From Clostridiales bacterium (lineage in GTDB: Bacteria > Bacillota > Clostridia > Saccharofermentanales > Saccharofermentanaceae), in contig JAFZVE010000012.1 in the NCBI GenBank assembly GCA_017617995.1, forward strand, positions 25,366-89,365: DNA of 64,000 nt, in the 5' to 3' direction. A program made the position numbers and the translations under genes. This document shows, piece after piece, positions 41,434-50,661 of this stretch. The notes beneath the pieces were generated by a model, which ran no database searches, was not told the DNA's origin, and was given only the letters and a program-made list of their open reading frames with translations. Position 1 is the first letter of the stretch; every line of letters begins with the position of its first letter.

Positions 41434-43821
41434 ATGGCGAAGTGGGTAATGGTTGTCGATGACGATACCGCGAACCTTAAGATGGCAGGGCATATCCTGA
41501 GCAGGAACAACATGCGCGTGACGGCGTTGAAGTCGGGAAATGCGCTTCTGGAGTATATCCCGGAGAAGGGCTTCCCGGATCTGATCCTCCTTGATATCAA
41601 GATGCCGGGGATCGACGGATTTGAGACGCTCAAGCTTCTGCGTGAATATGAGAAATCGGTCAACGCCGAAGCGACACCGGTCATCTTCCTTACGGCGGAT
41701 GAGGATACCAGCACGGAGACACGCGGCTTCGAGATGGGCGTATCGGACTTTGTAAGAAAACCATTTAATCCGGATGTACTGATGAAGCGTATCGACAACG
41801 TCATGTCGAGCCAGTCGGAGATGAAGAATCTCAAGAGTGAAGCATCGATCGACAAACTCACCGGACTTCTGAACAAAGGGGCGACCGAGGCGGCGATGAC
41901 CCGGATCTGCGCCAATAGTACCGGATGCCTGATGATGATCGATCTGGATTCTTTTAAACCTGTCAACGATATCTACGGCCATGACATGGGCGATAAGATC
42001 CTCCTGGGATTTGCGAGGATCATCCAGGCGGCCGTTCCGGAAGGAAGTACCTGCGGACGACTCGGCGGTGACGAATTCATCGCTTTTGGCAAGGACATCA
42101 CATCCGAAGGCCCGGTCGCTGAGATCACCCAGAGGATCAATCGTGAGACGGTGGCAATGGCCAAGGAACTGATGGGTGAGAATATGGATATCCCGATCGG
42201 TGCCTCGGTCGGCGCGATCCACGTGCCCCGTCACGGCAATGATTTTAATACGCTCTTTAAGCTTGCCGACAAGGCGCTCTATACCGTCAAGAAGAACGGA
42301 AAGCACGGCTACAGCCTCTACTCGGTCGAGTCCTTCGACGATGATGTGCCCGGTGACAGTCTTCCGGACATTGCCGCGATTTCCGGTATCCTCGGCGAGA
42401 GGACGATCCCGGATGTCGCGCTGCAGCTCGATAAGGATTCGTTCTCGCCGGTATACAGATACATCATCCGCTACACTATCCGAAACCGCATCTGCGCATG
42501 TAAGGTCCTCTTTACGCTCGGGAGAACGGGCGGACTTCCAAATGAAGAATACGGCGTACTTCTCGATGAATTCGGCAATCACATCCGTCGCAGCCTCAGA
42601 AAGACGGATATTATGATGAGAAACAGGAAGAACCAGTACTTCGTCTTCCTGACAGATATCCGCGAGGACAGCATCGGTAAGGTCATCAACATGATCGTCG
42701 AGCGCTGGGAGCGCCAGAAGGGGCGCCGCCTCGATGTCACCTATGAGACGGAATTCCTCGGAAATGACTACGAGGCGAAGTTCAACAGGAAGAAGGACAG
42801 AAATGTCATCATCGTCGATGACGATGCCATGAACCTGCAGGTCGCGGGCAAGATTTTGGCGGCTGGCGGGATCCGTGTGACGGCGCTGAAGTCGGGAAAA
42901 GCACTGATCAACTACATTTCAGATGGCGGAAACTGTCCGGATCTGATTCTCCTTGACGTCAAAATGCCGGATATGGACGGATATGAGACACTTCAGAAGC
43001 TCCGGACGATCAGTACGGAGGCGGCCAATACGCCGGTAATGTTCCTGACGGCGGACGAGAGTCAGGGCGCTGAAAGTAAGGGACTTGCTCTCGGTGCGAT
43101 GGACTTTATCAGAAAGCCCTTTGTGCCTGAGGTACTGATGCTTCGTGTCAAGCACATGATCGAGCTCGTCACACTCCAGAAACAGCTGAACTTCGAAGTG
43201 CAGAAGAAGACGATGGAGAACCGGCTCCTCCTCGTGCATGTGGTCGAGTCTCTGGCGGCGGCGATCGATACAAAGGATCTCTATACGAGAGGCCACTCGG
43301 GACGAGTCGCGGAATATGCAAGAAGGATCGCGGCCCGTGCCGGTTATTCCGAGTTCCGTCAGGATGAAGTCTACATGATGGGGCTTCTTCACGATGTCGG
43401 CAAGATCGGAGTACCGAACGAGATCATCAATAAGAAAGAACCGCTGTCAGGAGACGATTTTTCCAAGATCAAGGAACACCCGGGCATGGGTGCGAAGATC
43501 CTGTCGAATATCAAGGAGGATCCGGAGCTGACGATCGCGGCACGCTACCACCACGAGAGATTCGATGGAAGAGGATATCCGGAGGGGCTTTCCGGATTCG
43601 ATATTCCGGAGGTGGCGCGGATCATCGCCGTAGCTGATTCCTATGATGCGATGTCGAGTGACCGTATCTACAGAGGGAGATTATCCGAAGAAGAGATCAT
43701 CTCAGAATTGACCAAGGGTAAAGGAACACAGTTTGATCCGAAGTTTGCCGACATTATGCTCGAGATCATGAAAGAGGATAAGGAGAAAGCAGCGAAAAAT
43801 GACGATGAGAAATCCGAATGA
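41434..43821 (+). CDS. REC-GGDEF-degenerate GGDEF-REC-HD-GYP cyclic di-GMP regulator
   Basis: A 795-residue cytoplasmic protein. Receiver 1 has D54 (LILLDIKMPG). A GGDEF domain follows with intact motif G211-F215 (RLGGDEF) and no RxxD inhibitory site. Residues about 325-440 look like a degenerate second GGDEF (RNRKNQYFVFL in place of the motif). Receiver 2 has D508 (LLDVKMPDMDG). The C-terminal HD-GYP domain is complete: HSGRV, LLHDVGKIG (H653, D654), YHHERFDGRGYPEGL (GYP 714-716). It could both synthesise and hydrolyse cyclic di-GMP, under two separate phosphorylation inputs, most likely from the kinases on either side. It begins 16 bases after the first kinase and overlaps the next by 23. 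Confidence 0.9.
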   Translation: MAKWVMVVDDDTANLKMAGHILSRNNMRVTALKSGNALLEYIPEKGFPDLILLDIKMPGIDGFETLKLLREYEKSVNAEATPVIFLTADEDTSTETRGFEMGVSDFVRKPFNPDVLMKRIDNVMSSQSEMKNLKSEASIDKLTGLLNKGATEAAMTRICANSTGCLMMIDLDSFKPVNDIYGHDMGDKILLGFARIIQAAVPEGSTCGRLGGDEFIAFGKDITSEGPVAEITQRINRETVAMAKELMGENMDIPIGASVGAIHVPRHGNDFNTLFKLADKALYTVKKNGKHGYSLYSVESFDDDVPGDSLPDIAAISGILGERTIPDVALQLDKDSFSPVYRYIIRYTIRNRICACKVLFTLGRTGGLPNEEYGVLLDEFGNHIRRSLRKTDIMMRNRKNQYFVFLTDIREDSIGKVINMIVERWERQKGRRLDVTYETEFLGNDYEAKFNRKKDRNVIIVDDDAMNLQVAGKILAAGGIRVTALKSGKALINYISDGGNCPDLILLDVKMPDMDGYETLQKLRTISTEAANTPVMFLTADESQGAESKGLALGAMDFIRKPFVPEVLMLRVKHMIELVTLQKQLNFEVQKKTMENRLLLVHVVESLAAAIDTKDLYTRGHSGRVAEYARRIAARAGYSEFRQDEVYMMGLLHDVGKIGVPNEIINKKEPLSGDDFSKIKEHPGMGAKILSNIKEDPELTIAARYHHERFDGRGYPEGLSGFDIPEVARIIAVADSYDAMSSDRIYRGRLSEEEIISELTKGKGTQFDPKFADIMLEIMKEDKEKAAKNDDEKSE

Positions 43822-46489
43822 TCTGAATGAGAAGAAAGAGATGTTCAGGTCCGCGCACCTGATGATGCTGATCACCTACAGCATCTGTGTGGCGGTACTG
43901 ATCGGAGAAGCGATTCTGCTGGGATGGGAGCGATGGGTCCTGCCGCTTCTGGCAGTGGCAGTGATCGTATGCTGGGTACTGCACTTCCGACAGGATGTGA
44001 CACCGACGGTACGCATCCGGATCTACGCGATCCTGATGATGTGTACTGCCTTCTACTATGGCATTCACGCGACGAGTGTCTTTGACTTCGGCATCGTTAT
44101 GGCCATGCTGATCGTCCTTTTTACCACGGCGGGCATGAAGTCCCTGATCACGATGTGTCAGATCACTTATTATCTGACGATGGGCTACAATTTCACGGTC
44201 ATGGCCATGGAGGGAGAGACCTTCGACCGGCTTCTTCTGACACGGTCGGCCCTGCACCTGATCCTGGTATTTGTTATCGGCTGGTTCTCCAAGACGATCA
44301 TCGACAAGTGGACACAGACGAAGGTCGAGACACAGGAAGAGATCGCCCAGTTAACCGAAGATACCGAGCGGCTCAATGACTTTCTGGCCAATGTTTCTCA
44401 CGAGATCAGAACACCGGTCAATGCCGTTATCGGATTGACGAGTATCTGCATCGACAAATCCGTAAACAGAGAGATCTATGGCGACCTGATTTCTGTCCGC
44501 GATGCCGGCCGCAAAGTGGCAGAGCAGATCTCCGATATTCTCGATTACTCCGAGCTCGACAGAGGAAAAGCTGTCGCCAATAACGAAGACTATATGCTCT
44601 CGTCGGTCTTCCACGATCTCGTGACGGAGATCCGGCAGAGTAAATCCAAGAACGTGGAACTGATCATCGATGTCGATCCGGCGATCCCGGCTGTCATGCA
44701 TTCCGATGTCAGTAAACTCAAGAAGATCCTTCGGGCGCTGATCAGTAACGGCCTGAAATACACCAAAGAGGGCGGCGTCTATGTCCGTATCGCGTGTGAG
44801 GAACAGAGCTACGGCGTCAACCTCTGTATCGAGGTCACGGATACCGGAATCGGAATGTCCGAATACGAACTCGAGAAAGTCTACGACAGTTTCTACCAGG
44901 CAGATTCAGGCCGTTCGAGAATGGGCGGCGGTCTGGGACTGGGTCTGGCGATCGTGTCGGGCTTCGTTTCCCTGCTGGGTGGATTCATGACGATTCGGAG
45001 TAAGAAGGACGTCGGCACGACCGTCAACGTCAGTCTCCCGCAGAAGGTCGTCGATCCGACGAGCTGCATGTCGGTCATGCACCCTGATCAGCTCTGTCTC
45101 GGTGCGTATCTGCATTTCGAGAAGTACAGTAATCCGGTCGTTCGTGAGTACTATAACTCCATGGTACTGAATATCGTCAAGGGCCTTGGCATCCAGATGC
45201 ACCGAGTCAATAATCCGGATGATCTGCATCTCCTTCATAACTCGATCCATATGACCCATCTCTTCGTAGCCGAAGAAGAATACGTATCCAATGTGGATTT
45301 TATAGAAGAACTGGCCAAAGATGTACTGGTCGTCGTGATCGCCAACGATGATTTCAAGCTCCCGCCGGGATCACGGTCACGCATCATGGAGAAGCCGTTC
45401 TACTGCTTCCCGGTCGTCTCGATACTGAATACGAACATTCACGAGAGTGAAGTATCCGATAAGAAGATGTACTGCCGCGGTGTCCGCGCGCTGGTCGTCG
45501 ATGACGAGCCGATGAACCTCGTGGTCGGAAAGAGTATCTTCCGAAGCTACGGCATGGAGGTCACGACGGTACTGAGCGGACAGGAGTCCATCGATATCTG
45601 CAGAGAAAAGGATTTCGATATCATCTTCATGGACCACATGATGAGCGGCATGGACGGCGTCGAGGCGATGAAGCGTATCCGCTCCGATGTCTCCGGCAAA
45701 AACGGCGAGACCCCGATCGTCGCCCTCACGGCCAATGCCATGAGCTCGGCCAAGCAGATGTTCCTCGCAGAGGGCTTCGACGGTTTTGTCAGTAAGCCGA
45801 TCGAGACGGATGAGCTCGAGCGTGTCATGCGTCTGGTCCTGCCGAAGTCGGCCGTGACCTACGAAGACCTGGCTTCGGCAGATGCGCAGAACACGCATTT
45901 CGAAGAGATCAGAAAGGCGCCGACACCGGAAGTCTCCCGCGCGTCTATCAAGGAACAGCTGAAACCCTATGGCATCGATGCCGAACCCGGCATCAAGTAC
46001 TGCATGGGCGACATCGATTTCTATAAGTCCCTCCTCGTGCAGTTCGCGCTAGAAACGGAAGAGAAGATTCCGCTGATGGGAAGATATTACGAGTCTTCGG
46101 ACTGGCACAACTACGAGATATTCGTCCACGCACTGAAGAGTACATCAAAGATGATCGGTGCGGCCGCCCTGTCTGAGTCTGCGAGAGAACTGGAGATGGC
46201 GGCGAAAGAGAAACGGGATGATTATATCGCGGAACATCACTACAACCTGATGGGCGAATATTCCCGGATCTCCAAGGGCATCTCCGAGATCTTAAGCAGC
46301 GAGATCGAGAAAGCAAGAAAAGAGAAAGAAGAAGAGAAAAACGCGGACGAAGAAACAGAAAACAGCTTAGATCAGATCGAGAATCAGGATATTTCCGGGG
46401 AAGCAGGAGCCCGGGAATCGGATCCGGATGAGTCCGAAGAGATCCTCGAATTCCTGCCGGAAGAAGAGAAAGGAGGGGAGGAACAATGA
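43799..46489 (+). CDS. Hybrid sensor histidine kinase with multi-TM sensor, receiver and HPt
   Basis: An 896-residue protein with five or six membrane helices (about 20-180). HisKA has H201 in NVSHEIRTP, and the ATPase domain ISNGLKYT, DTGIGMS, GGGLGLGLA. About residues 405-555 resemble a receiver lacking its phosphorylated Asp. A complete receiver follows with D612 (FMDHMMSGMDG), then an HPt domain with H777 (FVHALKSTSKMIG). The C-terminus is a charged tail ending with EEILEFLPEEE, very like the end of the first kinase. It overlaps the upstream GGDEF/HD-GYP gene by 23 bases and the downstream gene by four. Its signal is presumably sensed in or near the membrane. Confidence 0.88.
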   Translation: MTMRNPNDLNEKKEMFRSAHLMMLITYSICVAVLIGEAILLGWERWVLPLLAVAVIVCWVLHFRQDVTPTVRIRIYAILMMCTAFYYGIHATSVFDFGIVMAMLIVLFTTAGMKSLITMCQITYYLTMGYNFTVMAMEGETFDRLLLTRSALHLILVFVIGWFSKTIIDKWTQTKVETQEEIAQLTEDTERLNDFLANVSHEIRTPVNAVIGLTSICIDKSVNREIYGDLISVRDAGRKVAEQISDILDYSELDRGKAVANNEDYMLSSVFHDLVTEIRQSKSKNVELIIDVDPAIPAVMHSDVSKLKKILRALISNGLKYTKEGGVYVRIACEEQSYGVNLCIEVTDTGIGMSEYELEKVYDSFYQADSGRSRMGGGLGLGLAIVSGFVSLLGGFMTIRSKKDVGTTVNVSLPQKVVDPTSCMSVMHPDQLCLGAYLHFEKYSNPVVREYYNSMVLNIVKGLGIQMHRVNNPDDLHLLHNSIHMTHLFVAEEEYVSNVDFIEELAKDVLVVVIANDDFKLPPGSRSRIMEKPFYCFPVVSILNTNIHESEVSDKKMYCRGVRALVVDDEPMNLVVGKSIFRSYGMEVTTVLSGQESIDICREKDFDIIFMDHMMSGMDGVEAMKRIRSDVSGKNGETPIVALTANAMSSAKQMFLAEGFDGFVSKPIETDELERVMRLVLPKSAVTYEDLASADAQNTHFEEIRKAPTPEVSRASIKEQLKPYGIDAEPGIKYCMGDIDFYKSLLVQFALETEEKIPLMGRYYESSDWHNYEIFVHALKSTSKMIGAAALSESARELEMAAKEKRDDYIAEHHYNLMGEYSRISKGISEILSSEIEKARKEKEEEKNADEETENSLDQIENQDISGEAGARESDPDESEEILEFLPEEEKGGEEQ

Positions 46490-49254
46490 GAGGAAACCTC
46501 AAGGGACTTCTGAACTATATCTTCAGATCGGATACGCATGATAAAGAAGCCATACGTTCCGTCTACAAGGGATTACTAAGAACGACACACTACATGGTAC
46601 TGTTCACGATGCTTTTCGGAGCGGGATTCCTATGCTATTCGTTCTTCAGACATGAGCTGTTCCTGAACAGCCTTCCCTATCACCGGGCCCTCTATCTGGT
46701 GATCCTTCTGGCGGGAATGCTGTGGTATACCGTGATCCGCTATGCTTCCAAAGACATCGATAACCGTGTACGGATCATCTCGACGATGTATACGGTTCTG
46801 GCCGTCATCATGTATGGATTTGTCCTGGCGCTTGGATATGTCAATCTGCATTTCAATGGTTTCATGGACACGACACTCTTCATGACCGTGGCGCTGCTGG
46901 TACCGATGTGCCTCTATCTCAATCCTCTCGAGTACCTGATCCTGGCCATTCTGGCGGATGCGGCCATGACGGCGATGGTGTACCACTCCTACGTGTCTTT
47001 AGGAATCACACAGCAGAATGCCTTCCTGAATTTCATCGTGTTCTCGGTGTTCCAGCTCGCGATGGGTATCATCATGCTCTACACGAAGTACTGTCTCTAT
47101 CGCGAGATCAATACGGAGACCCGTCAGCATCAGGAGATCGAGATGCTGAATAAGGCGCAGAATAGCTTCTTCTCGAACATGTCCCACGAGATCAGAACTC
47201 CGATCAACACGATCATCGGACTCAATGAGATGATTCTGTGCGAAGATGTCAGCGAAGAGGTCATGGAGGATGCAGCCAATATCAAGTCCGCTGGTAAGCT
47301 TCTTCTGAACCTGATCAACGATATCCTTGATATGAGTAAGATCCAATCCGGACGTATGGAGCTGCTCTCTGCTCCTTATAGAACGGGTGAGATGCTTTCC
47401 GACCTCGTCGGCATGATGTGGATCCGTGCCAGAGAGAAGAAACTCGATTTCCATATCGATGTCTCGCCGGATATCCCCAATGAACTCATCGGTGATGATG
47501 TGCGCATCAAGCAGATCCTCATCAATGTTCTTAACAACGCGATCAAGTACACCAAGGAAGGTTCGGTGTCGCTGTCTGTGCAGTGTGAGATGATCAACGA
47601 CAATACCTGTAACATGATCTACAATGTGACCGACACGGGTGTCGGCATCAAGCCGGAGGACATCCCGTATCTTTTCTCGGCGTTCAAGCGTGTCGACGAA
47701 GATTCCAATAAACACATCGAAGGAACGGGTCTCGGCCTTTCCATCGTCAAGCAGCTCCTCGATCTTATGGGTGGTAAGGTCACGGTCAACAGTGTCTATA
47801 CCAAGGGCAGTACTTTTATCATCGAGATCCCGCAGGTGTGCGAGACACAGTCTAAGGTAGGACAGTACAATTTCGACAAGAACAAGGCGCTGGGTCACAA
47901 AGAAGGATATGTCGCGAGATTCGAAGCGCCACATGCGCGGATCCTCGTGGTCGACGATAACGAGGCCAACCTCATGGTGGTCAAGAAGCTCCTAAGAGAG
48001 ACAAAGATCCGTGTCGATACGGCCCTGAGCGGTGCAGAAGCACTTAGAAAAACACAGAATATCAAATATGACGTCATCTTCATGGATCACCTCATGCCGG
48101 AGATGGACGGTATCGAATGCCGCCGCCGTATCCTTGAGCAGACCGGCGGACGGTCCAGAGAATCGAGTATCGTGATCCTGACGGCCAATGCCGATGAGCA
48201 GAACCGCGCGCTCTACCAGAGAGAAAACTTCGACGGATATCTCGTCAAGCCGGTGAGCGGTGACGATCTGGAGAATGAACTGTACCAGCTCCTTCCGAAG
48301 GATATCGTCCACATCACCGGTAATAAGACGGAGATCGCGGAGGAGACGATCTCCTGGATGCGAAGCGACAGGAAGAGAAAGAGAGTCATCATCACGACAG
48401 AGAGCGTGGCCGATCTTCCGCCTGAGCTCATTAGCAAGTATTCGATTGCCATCCTGCCGCACAAGGTCTGCACCGTAGAGGGTATCTTCCAGGATGGAAA
48501 AGAGATCGATACGAGAGGCGTACTCAAGTATATGGAGGACACGACCAAGTCGATCCGTCCGACGGCACCGAATCTGAAAGAGACGGAGGATTTCTTTGCA
48601 AGACAGCTGTCTTCTGCGAATAATATCATCCACATCTCCATCTCGAGCAAGGTCGAGAACAGCGGATATTTTGTCGCATCCGATGCGGCTAAGTCCTTCG
48701 ACAACGTTTTCGTCTTCGATTCCGGCCACCTGTCTTCCGGCCAGGGCATCCTGACGATCGAAGCCTGTCGTATGGCCGAAGAGGGAAAAAGCCCCGAGGA
48801 GATCTTGAGACGTCTTGAGAAACTGAAGAAGAAAGTGCACTCCAGTTTCATCGTGGACAATCTCGATGCGCTCGCCCGCGCCAAGCAGGTCGGAAAAGGC
48901 ATCGCCAATCTGGTCAATTCTCTGATGGGCCGTCCTGTTCTTGTTCTCAGGAAGGGCAAGATGGGCCTCGGTATGCTCTACTTCGGTTCAAGGAAGAGAG
49001 CATGGAAGAGTTATATCAATACATGTCTGGCAGGGGAGAGACCGATCGATACGAGATATCTGTTTGTCACGTATGTCGGTATCAGTAAGAAGGACCTCGA
49101 CTGGATCCGCGATCAGATCAATAAGAAGATGACCTTCGACGAGGTGTACTTCCAGCAGGCCTCACCGGCGATCTCCGTTAACTGTGGTTCCGGTACATTC
49201 GGACTGCTTCTTAAGGAAAAAGAGAAAGAAGACAAGGATATGCATCAGTTGTGA
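46486..49254 (+). CDS. Hybrid sensor histidine kinase fused to a DegV domain
   Basis: A 922-residue protein. About six membrane helices (residues 30-205) form the sensor. HisKA contains H234 (NMSHEIRTP), with ATPase motifs NVLNNAIKYT, DTGVGI and GTGLGLS. A receiver holds D534 (FMDHLMPEMDG). There is no HPt. From about 634 to 912 is a DegV fold: VIITTESVADLP, RPTAPNLKETEDFF, ISISSKVENSGYF, VFDSGHLSSGQG and the GSRKRAWK region. DegV proteins (FakB type) bind single fatty acids for an acyl kinase. In the segment where DegV proteins usually have GGR, this one reads QVGKG. The fusion suggests lipid-state input or output for the phosphorelay. It overlaps the previous gene by four bases. Confidence 0.85.
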   Translation: MRGNLKGLLNYIFRSDTHDKEAIRSVYKGLLRTTHYMVLFTMLFGAGFLCYSFFRHELFLNSLPYHRALYLVILLAGMLWYTVIRYASKDIDNRVRIISTMYTVLAVIMYGFVLALGYVNLHFNGFMDTTLFMTVALLVPMCLYLNPLEYLILAILADAAMTAMVYHSYVSLGITQQNAFLNFIVFSVFQLAMGIIMLYTKYCLYREINTETRQHQEIEMLNKAQNSFFSNMSHEIRTPINTIIGLNEMILCEDVSEEVMEDAANIKSAGKLLLNLINDILDMSKIQSGRMELLSAPYRTGEMLSDLVGMMWIRAREKKLDFHIDVSPDIPNELIGDDVRIKQILINVLNNAIKYTKEGSVSLSVQCEMINDNTCNMIYNVTDTGVGIKPEDIPYLFSAFKRVDEDSNKHIEGTGLGLSIVKQLLDLMGGKVTVNSVYTKGSTFIIEIPQVCETQSKVGQYNFDKNKALGHKEGYVARFEAPHARILVVDDNEANLMVVKKLLRETKIRVDTALSGAEALRKTQNIKYDVIFMDHLMPEMDGIECRRRILEQTGGRSRESSIVILTANADEQNRALYQRENFDGYLVKPVSGDDLENELYQLLPKDIVHITGNKTEIAEETISWMRSDRKRKRVIITTESVADLPPELISKYSIAILPHKVCTVEGIFQDGKEIDTRGVLKYMEDTTKSIRPTAPNLKETEDFFARQLSSANNIIHISISSKVENSGYFVASDAAKSFDNVFVFDSGHLSSGQGILTIEACRMAEEGKSPEEILRRLEKLKKKVHSSFIVDNLDALARAKQVGKGIANLVNSLMGRPVLVLRKGKMGLGMLYFGSRKRAWKSYINTCLAGERPIDTRYLFVTYVGISKKDLDWIRDQINKKMTFDEVYFQQASPAISVNCGSGTFGLLLKEKEKEDKDMHQL

Positions 49255-49341
49255 TGGGTATCCTAGAAGGTCCGGTCATCCGAAGATGTTTCGATAAGAA
49301 GCACTTCCCGGAAGATGACGTTACACAAAGTATCAGAAACA

Positions 49342-49377
49342 AGAAGGACTGCCTCGCATTTGCGGGACAGTCCTTCT
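49342..49377. terminator. Terminator-like stem between converging genes
   Basis: AGAAGGACTG at 49342-49351 and CAGTCCTTCT at 49368-49377 form a perfect ten-base stem with additional inner pairs. T-richness is better on the minus-strand side, so it suits the PilT gene, and may serve the kinase gene as well. Confidence 0.65.
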
Positions 49378-49412
49378 GATTCATTACGATTGTTTGCCCG
49401 AAGGGCAGGAGA

Positions 49413-50480
49413 TCAGTACAGCGGCTTGTTGAGACCGAGTGCCTTCTCGAGATCCTGCAGATCGTAGGTCGCATCTGCGATGGTCTGGTAGCTGAGGAAG
49501 CCTTCCTTGTAGAGACGGATGAGGTCTTCGTTCAGGGTATGCATGCCGAGGGAACGGCCGGACTGCATCGCACCCGGGATCATCTGGATCTTTTCTTCGA
49601 GGATGAGATTCTTGATCGCGGTAGTACCGATCATGACTTCTGTCGCGAGGATACGGCCTGTGCCATCCTTGATCGGGAGGAGCTGCTGGGAGATAACGCC
49701 GCGGATATTCGTCGCGAACTGCTGGCGGATGATCGCCTGCTTGTCAGCCGGGGAACCGTCGATGATACGGTTGATCGTCTGCGCAGCACCGCAGGTATGC
49801 AGTGTGGAGAGAACGAGGTGGCCCGTCTCAGCAGCGGTGATCGCGGCAGCGATGGTATCGAAGTCACGCATCTCACCTACGAATACGATATCCGGGTCTT
49901 CACGGAGGGAAGAGCGGAGAGCGCGTGCGTAGGAATCTGTATCACGGCCGAGCTCACGCTGGTGGATCATCGCCTTATTGTGCGGATAGATGTACTCGAT
50001 CGGATCCTCGATCGTGATAACGTGCTTCGCTTCGTTTTTGTTGATGTAGTCAACGATGGCGGACATCGTCGTGGTCTTACCGGAACCCGTAGGACCGGTG
50101 ACGAGGATGATACCGTTCTTCGCGGTCGCCATATCCTTGACGACCTCCGGAATACCGAGCTCGTCAAACTCAGGGATCTGCGCCATCAGGAGACGGATGC
50201 TGCATGCGAGGTTGTTACGCTGATGGTAAACATTCGCTCTGATTCTTACTTCGCTGTCGATCATGAGACCGAGGTCAATATCCTCGCCGGCCTCGACACG
50301 TCTGATCTCTTCATTCGAAAGGATCGTGTAGATCATCGCCAGAGATTCTTCGGCAGTCGGGCGCTCATCCAGGATGTGCAGCACACCATATCTTCTTACA
50401 GCGAGATTCGTACCTACAGTAATATGGACATCAGAACAATCCTGTTCAATGGCATAATCCATCAGTTCCTCAAAAGTCAT
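49413..50480 (-). CDS. pilT: Type IV pilus retraction ATPase PilT
   Basis: A 355-residue hexameric secretion ATPase that disassembles pilus subunits to retract type IV pili in the cytoplasm. It has Walker A GPTGSGKTTT, the Asp-box EDPIEYIY with IHQRELGRD, Walker B ILRSSLREDPDIVFVGEMRD-type segment (PDIVFVGEMRD), and the His box AETGHLVLSTLHT. The C-terminal LLPIKDGTGRILATEVMIG is typical. Length is normal. No other pilus gene is in the window, so it is isolated; its neighbours are a signalling cluster and an unknown gene. AGGTGTTG lies before the ATG. Twitching motility or DNA uptake are possible roles. Confidence 0.92.
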   Translation of the reverse strand: MTFEELMDYAIEQDCSDVHITVGTNLAVRRYGVLHILDERPTAEESLAMIYTILSNEEIRRVEAGEDIDLGLMIDSEVRIRANVYHQRNNLACSIRLLMAQIPEFDELGIPEVVKDMATAKNGIILVTGPTGSGKTTTMSAIVDYINKNEAKHVITIEDPIEYIYPHNKAMIHQRELGRDTDSYARALRSSLREDPDIVFVGEMRDFDTIAAAITAAETGHLVLSTLHTCGAAQTINRIIDGSPADKQAIIRQQFATNIRGVISQQLLPIKDGTGRILATEVMIGTTAIKNLILEEKIQMIPGAMQSGRSLGMHTLNEDLIRLYKEGFLSYQTIADATYDLQDLEKALGLNKPLY

Positions 50481-50661
50481 AACAACACCTCCAAAACAAT
50501 TATGTACACATTATACATGAAATCAGATTTCTTTAACACATTTATGTACACAAGTTTCACATCCTTGTCACTTTATTTCGAAAAGCACTGAAAAAGAACC
50601 GGAGGAGACGTGATTTCATGCTCCGGTTACTATATGTGAGAAATCTGTTTTCCCCGAAGTA

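Noticed and set aside
39810..41966. 718-codon open frame on the minus strand
   Set aside because: Antisense to the first hybrid kinase and the start of the cyclic di-GMP protein; composition matches a shadow frame.
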